A DNA stretch of 5,170 nucleotides, taken from Methylococcaceae bacterium (GTDB lineage: Bacteria > Pseudomonadota > Gammaproteobacteria > Methylococcales > Methylomonadaceae). Made by a program: the position numbers and the translations under genes. Shown piece by piece: positions 1 through 5,151 of the stretch. The stretch is taken from the NCBI GenBank assembly GCA_003155565.1, contig PMDM01000152.1, positions 1 to 5,170 on the forward strand. The letters run 5' to 3'. Numbering within the stretch: position 1 is the first letter of the stretch; every line of letters begins with the position of its first letter. The notes below the pieces were generated by a model, which was not told the origin of the DNA, searched no databases, and saw only the letters and a list, made by a program, of their open reading frames with translations.

Positions 1-286
1 GGTTTCCAAGACCAAGCCATCATTGAAGCCTTGGATGTTTCCCCGTCAATGGCCTACAAAACTCGCCAGAGGTGTGTTGAGGAAGGGTCGGAGGCCGCAC
101 TAAAAGACCACCCGCGCCCCGGAAAAGCGCCAAAGCTGGCGGAGAAGCAGGCTGCCCATATCATTGCCGTGGCTTGTAGCGATGCACCGGAAGGGCACGG
201 CCACTGGACATTACGGCTGTTAGCCGACAAAGTCGTGGAGCTATGCTATGCCGAAAGCTGTAGCCATGAAACCATCCGTCAGCTTT

Positions 287-305
287 TACCCACAGGGCAC
301 AAGTA
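287..305 (-). repeat. TA-flanked 15-bp micro-insert, copy 1
   Basis: The + strand reads TA, then CCCACAGGGCACAAG (289-303), then TA. It interrupts the transposase between RQLL and the K-N-I-Q-K-P-W segment and creates the stop TAA at 304-306. The second TA looks like a target duplication. The strand assigned here is that on which the core reads TTGTGCCCTGTGGG, the orientation of copy 3. Upstream and downstream transposase frames are the same, so a 17-nt gain must have been accompanied by a one- or two-base change in the adjoining A-run (305-311). Confidence 0.75.
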
Positions 306-370
306 AAAAAACATCCAAAAACCCTGGCAGAAGCAGGAATGGTGCATTCCGGAGGTGAGTTCTGATTTTG

Positions 371-388
371 TACCCAAGGGCATAAATG
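371..388 (-). repeat. TA-flanked micro-insert, copy 2 (14-bp core, degenerate right flank)
   Basis: The + strand reads TA, then CCCAAGGGCATAAA (373-386), then TG. It lies inside the valine codon of SDFV-AAMEDAL. Taking out 16 nt restores gat-ttt-gt(a/g)-gct-gcc-atg and shifts the frame exactly as observed (frame 1 to frame 2). The core is one base shorter than the other copies (CCCA-AGGG against CCCACAGGG). The right flank is TG rather than TA, a single transition that leaves valine unchanged. Confidence 0.7.
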
Positions 389-793
389 GCTGCCATGGAA
401 GATGCGCTGGATCTTTACGAAGAACCCTATGACCCCAAACGCCCGCTGGTTTGTTTTGACGAAAGCCCCAAGCAACCCATCGCTGAAGTGCGCGAGCCCC
501 TACCCGCTGAACCGGGGACACCTGCACGCTATGACACTGAATATGAACGCATGGGCGTTTGCGATTTGATGATGGCCTGTGAACCGAAACTCGGCTTTCG
601 CCAAGTGGACATCACTGGTCGACGCACCAAGATTGAATTTGCCCGCTGCATGAAACAGATTGCAGGCCTTTATCCGGACGCGACCGTCATCCGTGTGGTG
701 CTGGATAACCTTAATACGCATAAAATCGCTTCTTTATATGAAGCATTTCCCGCCGGACAGGCACGGGAATTGGCGCGAAGGTTGGATTTCCAC

Positions 794-812
794 TATTTAT
801 GCCCTGTGGGTA
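794..812 (+). repeat. TA-flanked 15-bp micro-insert, copy 3 (opposite orientation)
   Basis: The sequence is TA, then TTTATGCCCTGTGGG (796-810), then TA. Its reverse complement is CCCACAGGGCATAAA, differing from copy 1 at two of 15 positions. Removing 17 nt rejoins cac-TAc-acc-cca-aaa, which reads HYTPKHGSW, the normal IS630 sequence, and accounts for the frame 2 to frame 1 change seen here. Confidence 0.78.
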
Positions 813-1112
813 CACCCCAAAACATGGAAGTTGGTTGAATATCGCCGAAATCGAGCTGGCTGTCTTGTCCAATATGTGCCTGTCGAAGCGAATCTCAGAC
901 AAAGAGACTTTACGCCGTGGGGTTGAGGCTAATGTGCAAAAACGTAATTTAAAGGCCACACCGGTCAATTGGCGCTTCACCAATCAGGACGCTCGGCGTA
1001 AACTGGCTCGACTCTATCCTCCTGTTTCAACATGACTGACTACTAGCTTTCTAAAACCGAACTAAAATACCAATGTCTTCGCAATGAAACAATAGTTCAA
1101 ATTCCCCTGCCC

Positions 1113-2051
1113 ATGAACGACTTCGACCCCACATACGGATATAACCTGGAGCAATTGCTGCAAATAGTTTCACCCCCGCAGCCGGAAGGGTTCGCGGCAT
1201 TCTGGCAGGCGCGCTATGTTCGTGCCATGAGATTAGACCCGCACCAACGTATTAGCCCCTACGGCAGTTTTCATCCTGATTATGAGTGTTACGACTTAAG
1301 TTACCGCTCCACGGATGATTTCGAGATCGGTGGTTGGGTTTTGATTCCCAAGCATTCATCGGTGACACGAGCCGTTGTCGTGGGGCATGGTTACGGCGGG
1401 CGAGAAGGGCCGGATTTCGACCTCCCAATTCCTGGCGCGGCTTTCTTATTCCCGTGTTTTCGTGGCTTATCGCGGAGTAAGTGTTGGCCAATTTCAGATA
1501 ATCCAAGCTTCCACGTGCTGCACAACATTGACAAACGAGACCAATATATCCTTGGCGGATGTGTTGAAGACTTATGGATGGCGGTATCCGCCTTGCTTCG
1601 CTTGTTCCCCGCAGCAGTAGGCCATTTAGCCTATCTTGGCATCAGCTTCGGCGGTGGCATCGGGGCATTAGCGTTGCCTTGGGAACCACGCATCCAGCGC
1701 GCCCATTTCAACGTGCCAAGTTTTGGCAACCAACAGCTACGCCTTCAATTGCCGACTTGGGGTAGCGCGAAGGCAGTCCAGGATTACCAGCGGGAGCACG
1801 GTAATATTCTTGCAACATTACAATATTATGATGCCGCTGTTGCCGCCCAGCACATTCAAATACCTGTGCACGTGGCGGCAGCGTTGTCAGACCCAATGGT
1901 GGCTCCACCAGGCCAGTTCAGTATTTACAACGCGTTGCCTGGGGAAAAGAAGCTGTTCGTCCTTGAAAAAGGACATTCGGACTATCCTGGGCAAGCCGCT
2001 CAAAAAAAAGCTTTGTTGTCAGAATTGCAGGAATTTTTCAGCCATTTATGA
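1113..2051 (+). CDS. AXE1-like alpha/beta hydrolase (acetyl xylan esterase / cephalosporin C deacetylase type)
   Basis: A 312-residue cytoplasmic hydrolase with no signal peptide or membrane segment. The layout matches the AXE1 family (usual length about 320): an N-terminal PEGFAAFW segment (residues 24-31), the oxyanion-side HGYGG (92-96), and nucleophile elbow GISFGG with Ser178. The acid is Asp260 in LSDPMVAPPGQFSIYNAL, closely resembling the family's D-x-V-x-P-P...YN motif. His288 in KGHSDYP completes the triad. Family members remove acetyl or other short acyl groups from sugars or cephalosporins; the substrate here is unknown. The elbow is G-I-S-F-G-G rather than the more typical G-x-S-Q-G-G. 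The ATG at 1113 has no clear Shine-Dalgarno sequence; the first residues already look family-like, so I keep it. The only promoter hint in the 77-bp gap after the IS630 remnant is TAAAAT (1063-1068), without a good -35. It overlaps the next gene by four bases (ATGA). An A8 run lies at 2002-2009. Confidence 0.92.
   Translation: MNDFDPTYGYNLEQLLQIVSPPQPEGFAAFWQARYVRAMRLDPHQRISPYGSFHPDYECYDLSYRSTDDFEIGGWVLIPKHSSVTRAVVVGHGYGGREGPDFDLPIPGAAFLFPCFRGLSRSKCWPISDNPSFHVLHNIDKRDQYILGGCVEDLWMAVSALLRLFPAAVGHLAYLGISFGGGIGALALPWEPRIQRAHFNVPSFGNQQLRLQLPTWGSAKAVQDYQREHGNILATLQYYDAAVAAQHIQIPVHVAAALSDPMVAPPGQFSIYNALPGEKKLFVLEKGHSDYPGQAAQKKALLSELQEFFSHL
2002..2009 (+). other. A8 homopolymer, candidate -1 slippage site joining the two hydrolases
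   Basis: In the first hydrolase the frame here is CAA-AAA-AAA-GCT, which contains the slippery heptamer A-AAA-AAA. A -1 slip leads into the frame of the downstream gene. That frame has no stop between here and its ATG at 2048, giving a predicted 13-residue linker (SFVVRIAGIFQPF). The open frame is read directly; any slippage in the cell is inference. No strong Shine-Dalgarno stimulator is visible just upstream. Confidence 0.35.
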
Positions 2052-2776
2052 ACCGTGAGTATCATTGTTGGTACAGCCCCCGCTTAGGGCGGGATATGGA
2101 ACTACTGGTGTTTGGTCACGCTGGGGCTAAAGTACTGGCATTCCCTACCCGTGACGGACACTTTTACGAGTATGAAAACCTGGGTATCGTCCATGCCCTA
2201 TCCGACAAAATCGAAAGCGGGCACATTCAATTGTATTGTGTAGACAGCGTCGTCAGTGACACTGTTTATTGTCCGTGGCTTCATCCGGCAGATCGGATCC
2301 AACGACATATCCAATATGAGGAATACGTTCTCAACGAAGTTATGCCCCTCATGGCAAAGAAGAACCCACATCCTTGCACCATTGTCCAGGGTTGTAGCTT
2401 AGGCGCATACCATGCCACCAATATCGCTTTTCGGCATCCACACCTTTTTCAAAAGCTCTGTGCATTTTCAGGCCGTTATGATTTGACGATGGGCGTTGAC
2501 CATTTCCAGAACCTGTTTGACAATTACTACGACGAAAACATCTACCACAACACCCCAACCCATTTTCTTCCCCAGCTCGACTGTGATTGGCGGTTGCATC
2601 ATTTACGTAATATGGACATCGTGTTTGTCATCGGCAAAGAGGATCCATTCCTTGAAAATAACCGCCATCTGAGCGATATATTGTGGTTCAAAGGTATCTG
2701 GCACGCCTTGCACGAGTGGGACGGACGTGCCCACCGGGGCAGCTCATGGCGGGAAATGGCACCGCTTTATGTGTAA
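2048..2776 (+). CDS. Esterase-D / PHB-depolymerase-like alpha/beta hydrolase
   Basis: A 242-residue soluble protein of the putative-esterase group (alpha/beta hydrolase fold; PF00756-like by recall). It begins NREYHCWYSPRLGRDMELLVFGHAG, a hallmark start of this conserved uncharacterised family. The nucleophile elbow is GCSLGAYHA with Ser117, following the conserved HIQYEEYVLNEVMP helix (residues 87-100). It is followed by FSGRYDL (140-146) and a YYDENIYHNTP loop (160-170). Asp199 in GKEDPF is the likely acid and His229 in DGRAHRGSSW the likely base. Relatives I recall have GHDWPxW around the histidine; here Asp is replaced by Arg-Gly, so the loop is divergent although the His remains. Its ATG overlaps the upstream TGA, and a weak CAGGA (2028-2032) lies rather far upstream, so translational coupling to the first hydrolase is likely. 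No intrinsic terminator follows; only a 12-bp palindrome AAAGATATCTTT (2776-2787) touches the stop. Substrate unknown. Confidence 0.9.
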   Translation: MNREYHCWYSPRLGRDMELLVFGHAGAKVLAFPTRDGHFYEYENLGIVHALSDKIESGHIQLYCVDSVVSDTVYCPWLHPADRIQRHIQYEEYVLNEVMPLMAKKNPHPCTIVQGCSLGAYHATNIAFRHPHLFQKLCAFSGRYDLTMGVDHFQNLFDNYYDENIYHNTPTHFLPQLDCDWRLHHLRNMDIVFVIGKEDPFLENNRHLSDILWFKGIWHALHEWDGRAHRGSSWREMAPLYV

Positions 2777-2972
2777 AAGATATCTTTGACACTTGAGGCC
2801 CTGTGATGGGTTTTAGAATTTTCGGTTATGATGGTTTCTCAATTCCGGACGATTGCCATTGTGGTTTTAGGTTCGAAGTAAACTTGTCCACCCACTAGGG
2901 ATTATCGTCCTTAGTCTCAAACAAACTCCAAAATGGACATTCAAATTCGAATGGCACTTGACACTTTCGACC

Positions 2973-3010
2973 CCATTATTGCTTACTCACCTCAGATGGA
3001 GTAATAATGG
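2973..3010. repeat. Imperfect inverted repeat / hairpin
   Basis: CCATTATT (2973-2980) pairs with AATAATGG (3003-3010). Inside it ACTC (2985-2988) pairs with GAGT (2999-3002), with GCTT bulged out and a 10-nt loop. No run of T follows directly, so it is not a good intrinsic terminator for the hydrolase operon. It may be a protein-binding site or a transposon-end relic. Confidence 0.5.
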
Positions 3011-3111
3011 TGTAGCGGTGCCGAGCTTTTAGCATTTTTTATTAGTGCCAGGAACATAATCCTGACTCGACCACTGCGTAAGTTTATTTTTTGATATGAC
3101 TGAGGAAAACC

Positions 3112-3213
3112 GTGAGTAAATTACTTAAGTATGGGAAATTTTCGATTGTATCAATCATGCCACAAAATAATGGACTGAAAAATTACCATGTGCGCAACGC
3201 AAGCGAAAGGTAG
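3112..3213 (+). CDS. Possible 33-residue small ORF with GTG start
   Basis: The GTG at 3112 is preceded by GAGGA (3102-3106) at a good spacing. The product begins VSKLLKYGKFSIVSIMPQ and ends NYHVRNASER. I recognise no family. The reading is lost where the composition changes near 3195, so this may instead be the first codons of a longer gene cut by insertion of the GC-richer block. The good ribosome binding site is the only argument for it. Confidence 0.22.
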   Translation: MSKLLKYGKFSIVSIMPQNNGLKNYHVRNASER

Positions 3214-3230
3214 TCGCTATTTTTGCGAAA

Positions 3231-3261
3231 GCTTGTTTTGGGCATCCCAGCCCAAGCAAGC
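3231..3261. repeat. Strong hairpin in the GC-rich half of the intergenic region
   Basis: GCTTGTTTTGGGC (3231-3243) can pair with GCCCAAGCAAGC (3250-3261) around a short ATCCCA loop, with one small irregularity in the stem. No T-run follows. It could be part of a structured RNA or a mobile-repeat stem; I cannot assign a family. Confidence 0.55.
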
Positions 3262-3470
3262 GGCAAAAACTTAACGCGACCGCCAATGCCTGCGGCTGCC
3301 CCAGCCGTCCTGCTTCCCTCGTCTTATACCCGACAAGGGGTATAAAACATCGGTTACGCAATGACTCGACGCGATGTCGGAAGGCTTTGCATTTTCACTA
3401 CGCAAACAGCGCTTCGTGAAAACGCCCAGCACTATCGCTTCTGGGGACTACTCGGCTCCTGCCTCGCAGC

Positions 3471-3551
3471 GATGGAAAGCGTACACACTCAAAATTAGGC
3501 TACCAATCGCTGTTGGAGTTTAAGCGCTCGTTTTATAAGAAAGCAGGCTGA
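3471..3551 (+). pseudogene. IS3-family transposase (OrfB), C-terminal remnant
   Basis: This frame reads DGKRTHSKLGYQSLLEFKRSF followed by YKKAG and a TGA at 3549-3551. It matches the conserved end of IS3-family integrase-type transposases (the K-R-x-H-S-x-L-G-Y-x-S-P-x-E-F pattern), with Leu in place of the usual Pro. The same frame upstream of about 3471 no longer resembles OrfB and hits a stop around 3417-3419, so only the last 26 codons survive. The remainder was deleted or replaced by the GC-rich block to the left. A right-end terminal repeat follows at the expected place. Confidence 0.75.
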
Positions 3552-3554
3552 TGA

Positions 3555-3581
3555 AGTGTCCGGTTTTACTTGACCATTACA
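3555..3581. repeat. Right terminal inverted repeat of the IS3-family remnant
   Basis: Starting a few bases after the OrfB stop, the sequence AGTGTCCGGTTTTACTTGAC followed by CATTACA ends in CA. This resembles IS3-family right ends (elements of this family run TG...CA). The IS4 homology begins at the very next base, which fixes the element end at 3581. The matching left end (it should read TGTAATGGTCAAGTAAAACC) was not found upstream, so the element is incomplete. Confidence 0.7.
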
Positions 3582-3859
3582 AACTGTTCTTCAAATGGAT
3601 CAAGCAGCACCTCCGTATCAAGGCATTCTACGGCACGTCCGAAAATGCCGTGAAAACCCAAATCTGGATCGCCATCACTGTTTATGTGCTGGTCGCCATC
3701 ATCAAGAAACGCCTTAACCTGGACGCTTCGCTCTACACAATCCTACAGATCCTGAGCCTAACCCTATTTGAGAAAACCTTTATCAATCAAATGTTTACCA
3801 ATACTGAATACAATAACAACTTGCCACAAGAAGCTAACCAATTGAACCTATTTGATTAA
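3582..3859 (+). pseudogene. IS4-family transposase, C-terminal fragment
   Basis: From base 3584 the frame reads LFFKWIKQHLRIKAFYGTSE, continues through AVKTQIWIAITVYVLVAIIKKRLNL, and ends QLNLFD. This is the conserved C-terminal part of IS4-family DDE transposases. The family's Y-(2)-R-(3)-E-(6)-K motif would lie at the beginning, but only its tail survives: AA at 3582-3583 is what remains of the catalytic glutamate codon, followed by LFFKWI and the K. Everything N-terminal, including both Asp residues, is missing. An ATG at 3551 inside the IS3 terminal repeat opens a chimeric 102-codon ORF whose first 11 residues (MKCPVLLDHYK) are IS3-derived. That product cannot be an active transposase. 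TTGCCGGACAGTACTG just after the stop may contain the IS4 right end, which I could not verify. Confidence 0.85.
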
Positions 3860-4102
3860 ATTGCCGGACAGTACTGTAAAAATATAAAAAATAAAAGGGT
3901 CGGCGGCAGAAATTCAGTTATCACCGACAACGGCCTAATGTGTAGTACCGTACAGACTGTAGCTACTTTTTCGGCTAAAGTGCACTCAAGGTTTTGACGC
4001 AACCCCAGTTTCATTCCTAAAGTTTGGCTAATGGTCAAGGCATATGCCCGTCTTTGGTCACGATTGTTAATTTTTGATTTATATCACGTTATTCTGATTT
4101 CA
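3860..4102. other. Intergenic stretch between the IS4 remnant and the structured leader
   Basis: AT-rich and without a credible ORF. The first part probably includes the right end of the IS4 element. Positions 4050-4100 are T-rich with weak promoter-like hexamers (TTGGTC at 4054-4059, TTGTTA at 4064-4069, TATATC at 4080-4085). No pair has convincing spacing, so a promoter for the downstream gene probably lies here but cannot be placed. Confidence 0.4.
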
Positions 4103-4125
4103 GGATGTGACAATTTGTCACATCC
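4103..4125. promoter_or_regulatory. Perfect 23-bp palindrome, candidate operator
   Basis: GGATGTGACAA and TTGTCACATCC are exact inverted arms around a single central T (4114). The shape suits a homodimeric DNA-binding protein. It resembles the CRP half-sites TGTGA/TCACA, but these are separated by seven bases instead of six, so a CRP site is unlikely. It lies about 125 bp before the M41-like gene, in the stretch where its promoter is expected. Confidence 0.6.
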
Positions 4126-4136
4126 ACAAGGCAGAT

Positions 4137-4163
4137 AAAAGCAAGTAGGCTATGCCTGCTTTT
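4137..4163 (+). other. Hairpin in the leader of the M41-like gene
   Basis: AAAAGCA (4137-4143) pairs with TGCTTTT (4157-4163). Inside it GGC (4148-4150) pairs with GCC (4154-4156) around TAT, leaving AGTA bulged. Together with the palindrome before it and the terminator-like hairpin after it, it may be part of a structured 5' leader or of a short independent RNA. Confidence 0.45.
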
Positions 4164-4202
4164 GTAGACGTTTATCGCCATGCGAGTTAGTAACCTCCCT
4201 CT

Positions 4203-4237
4203 AATGCGGATTTTTAGTTCGATCCGCATTTCTTTTT
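4203..4237 (+). terminator. Rho-independent terminator-like hairpin just before the M41-like gene
   Basis: AATGCGGAT (4203-4211) pairs perfectly with ATCCGCATT (4222-4230) around a 10-nt loop, followed by TCTTTTT. The tail ends 12 nt before the ATG at 4250. No upstream gene on this strand obviously needs a terminator here; the nearest is the IS4 fragment, which ends about 340 bp before it. It could end a small RNA transcribed from the leader, act as an attenuator, or be a relic. Confidence 0.65.
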
Positions 4238-4249
4238 AACGAGATCATC

Positions 4250-4951
4250 ATGAAAAACAACTACTCAGCCCTATTAAAAAACAGCCACACCACCAATAAC
4301 TACCAACAAAGCGCTCGTATTGAAATTGACAAGCGAATCGCCTATCACCAGGCAGGACGTGCCGCAGCCATTTATCTTGGCAACAAACAAAAACAATTGC
4401 CTGCCGTGTATTTTCATATCATCTTTAAACAGAAGGAAAGATCTAGACAACAAACAAATCGATTTCTGCGTTCGCATGGCAACTACACCGCAAAAATTGA
4501 AGGCGGTCATTTAATTCAAAGTTTACCCTTTTCGTTTGCCGAGGCTACACGAAATTTTACATGGTCTCAACGAGAAGAATACCGGTGCGCCTTTGAAGCG
4601 GATATTATGAATTTGCTGACGGGATCACTTGCTGAGGCAAAATTTATGGCCTCACGCGACGACGAGGTCTTCAATACAAATTTAGCTAATCTTAGTGCGC
4701 TACGCCTCTATGGAGGCAGTTCAGATGTTAATGTAGTCACTGAATATTTGGAGTGCCTCATGCCTCACAAGGCAAAACGCGATCAGAAACTGATAGAACT
4801 ATTTTTAGAGGCTTTCAGCTTCATCAACGAAAGTTCAATCTGGCATGCTATCTCTGCCCTGGCAGCATTTATCCGCGATGAACCTAAAGATATGATTACT
4901 TGCGAGGATGTTATTTCATTTCTTGATTCCCGTTTTGTCGAAACCACCTAG
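4250..4951 (+). CDS. FtsH/M41 peptidase-like protein lacking the zinc-binding motif
   Basis: A 233-residue protein with no signal peptide, membrane helix or AAA+ ATPase module. Two stretches recall the M41 (FtsH) peptidase domain. RIAYHQAGRAAAIYL (residues 29-43) stands where FtsH has RVAYHEAGHA with zinc motif HExxH. AFEADIMNLLTGSLAEAKF (114-132), then YGGSSDVNVVTEYL (154-167), recall the FtsH helix with L-x-G-R-x-A-E-E and the G-A-S-N-D segment carrying the third zinc ligand. Here the glutamate is Gln34 and the second histidine is Arg37, while His33 and Asp159 remain. Zinc proteolysis is therefore not expected, and a structural, regulatory or inhibitory role is possible. It resembles conserved uncharacterised proteins that I associate with methanotrophs, from memory only. 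ACGAG (4239-4243) is a weak ribosome binding site. The gene stands alone behind a structured leader; a weak hairpin (4985-5003) without a T-run follows. The coding reading is solid, the M41 link moderate. Confidence 0.85.
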   Translation: MKNNYSALLKNSHTTNNYQQSARIEIDKRIAYHQAGRAAAIYLGNKQKQLPAVYFHIIFKQKERSRQQTNRFLRSHGNYTAKIEGGHLIQSLPFSFAEATRNFTWSQREEYRCAFEADIMNLLTGSLAEAKFMASRDDEVFNTNLANLSALRLYGGSSDVNVVTEYLECLMPHKAKRDQKLIELFLEAFSFINESSIWHAISALAAFIRDEPKDMITCEDVISFLDSRFVETT

Positions 4952-5046
4952 TATTAGTCGATGCTGTGACCTGGGTATTGGCATTTGTGACGCTGATTCA
5001 CAATGTATTGTACAAATACAACTAATCCCCCAAATGATGCGGGCAT

Positions 5047-5099
5047 TGTAGGGGCAGGTTTTGTGCCTACGTGGGCAGCCACAAGGGATTGCCCCTACA
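5047..5099. repeat. 53-bp inverted-repeat intergenic element
   Basis: Outer arms TGTAGGGGCA (5047-5056) and TGCCCCTACA (5090-5099) are perfect. Within them AGG/CCT (5056-5058 with 5066-5068) and GTGG/CCAC (5071-5074 with 5079-5082) form two smaller stems, so the whole can fold as a three-way junction. Elements with the same GTAGGGGC...GCCCCTAC frame and a CCACAAGGG core are, from memory, dispersed between genes in cyanobacteria, Chloroflexi and some gammaproteobacteria. It is noncoding. Mobility and function are not shown by one copy. Confidence 0.8.
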
Positions 5100-5151
5100 G
5101 AAGAGCGTAACCATCAAACCCAATGGACAGTGTGCTGTAGTCCGTTTTATG

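Larger units (their letters stand above)
1..1035 (+). pseudogene. IS630-family transposase, left-truncated by the window and broken by three micro-inserts
   Basis: This is a DDE transposase of the IS630 / Tc1-mariner superfamily, which moves its element into TA dinucleotides. Reading is open from base 1 (helix-turn-helix part, then the HPRPGKAPKL linker), so the true start lies outside the window. The catalytic region is recognisable: first Asp in CFDESPKQ (codon 458-460), second Asp in VVLDNLNTH (704-706), and Glu in HGSWLNIAEIE (847-849). These lie in different frames: frame 1 up to about 370, frame 2 from 388 to 794, then frame 1 from 811 to the stop at 1033-1035. A TAA at 304-306 also interrupts the first part. 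All three breaks coincide with short TA-flanked inserts. Removing them joins RQLL to KNIQKPWQKQEW (with an A-run length change), SDFV to AAMEDALDLY, and LDFHY to TPKHGSWLN. It cannot make functional transposase as it stands. The family call is secure; the element ends were not located. Confidence 0.93.
2777..3470. other. Intergenic region without a convincing gene, two compositional halves
   Basis: No long ORF with recognisable protein features on either strand. The left half (to about 3190) is AT-rich and contains TTGACA-like hexamers (2787-2792 and 2958-2963) without well-spaced -10 boxes, plus an inverted repeat at 2973-3010. The right half (about 3190-3470) is visibly more GC-rich with a strong hairpin. 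It carries only short ORFs: a 45-codon one at 3361-3498 on the + strand and a 68-codon one at 3155-3361 on the - strand. Neither has a motif I recognise. This half looks like a dispersed repeat or the decayed remains of mobile DNA rather than coding sequence. It ends where recognisable IS3-family coding sequence begins (about 3471). Confidence 0.5.

Noticed and set aside
161..475. 104-codon ORF on the minus strand
   Set aside because: It lies antisense to the IS630 transposase coding sequence, which has clear family homology. The protein has no recognisable features.
1723..2058. 111-codon ORF on the plus strand inside the first hydrolase
   Set aside because: It is an out-of-frame overlap with the AXE1-like gene, whose triad and family pattern are in the other frame.
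2794..2811. AGGCCCTGTGATGGG resembling the micro-insert in the transposase
   Set aside because: It shares only GCCCTGTG plus a GGG displaced by two bases and has no flanking TA pair, so chance is the better explanation.
3155..3361. 68-codon ORF on the minus strand (GYKTREAGRLGQPQALAVAL)
   Set aside because: No recognisable domain, no clear ribosome binding site, and it spans the compositional junction and the hairpin. It is more likely an accidental reading of repeat DNA.
4029..4039. TAATGGTCAAG, an 11-base match to the expected left end of the IS3 remnant
   Set aside because: The match stops after 11 bases, and the site is on the wrong side of the element, downstream of the IS4 fragment. 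No IS3 coding sequence follows it.
4103..4125. CRP binding site
   Set aside because: TGTGA and TCACA are present but separated by seven bases rather than six, so it does not fit the CRP consensus.
4208..4230. AGTTCGATCC resembling a tRNA T-arm
   Set aside because: There is no acceptor, D-arm or anticodon arm around it. The sequence is explained by the terminator-like hairpin.
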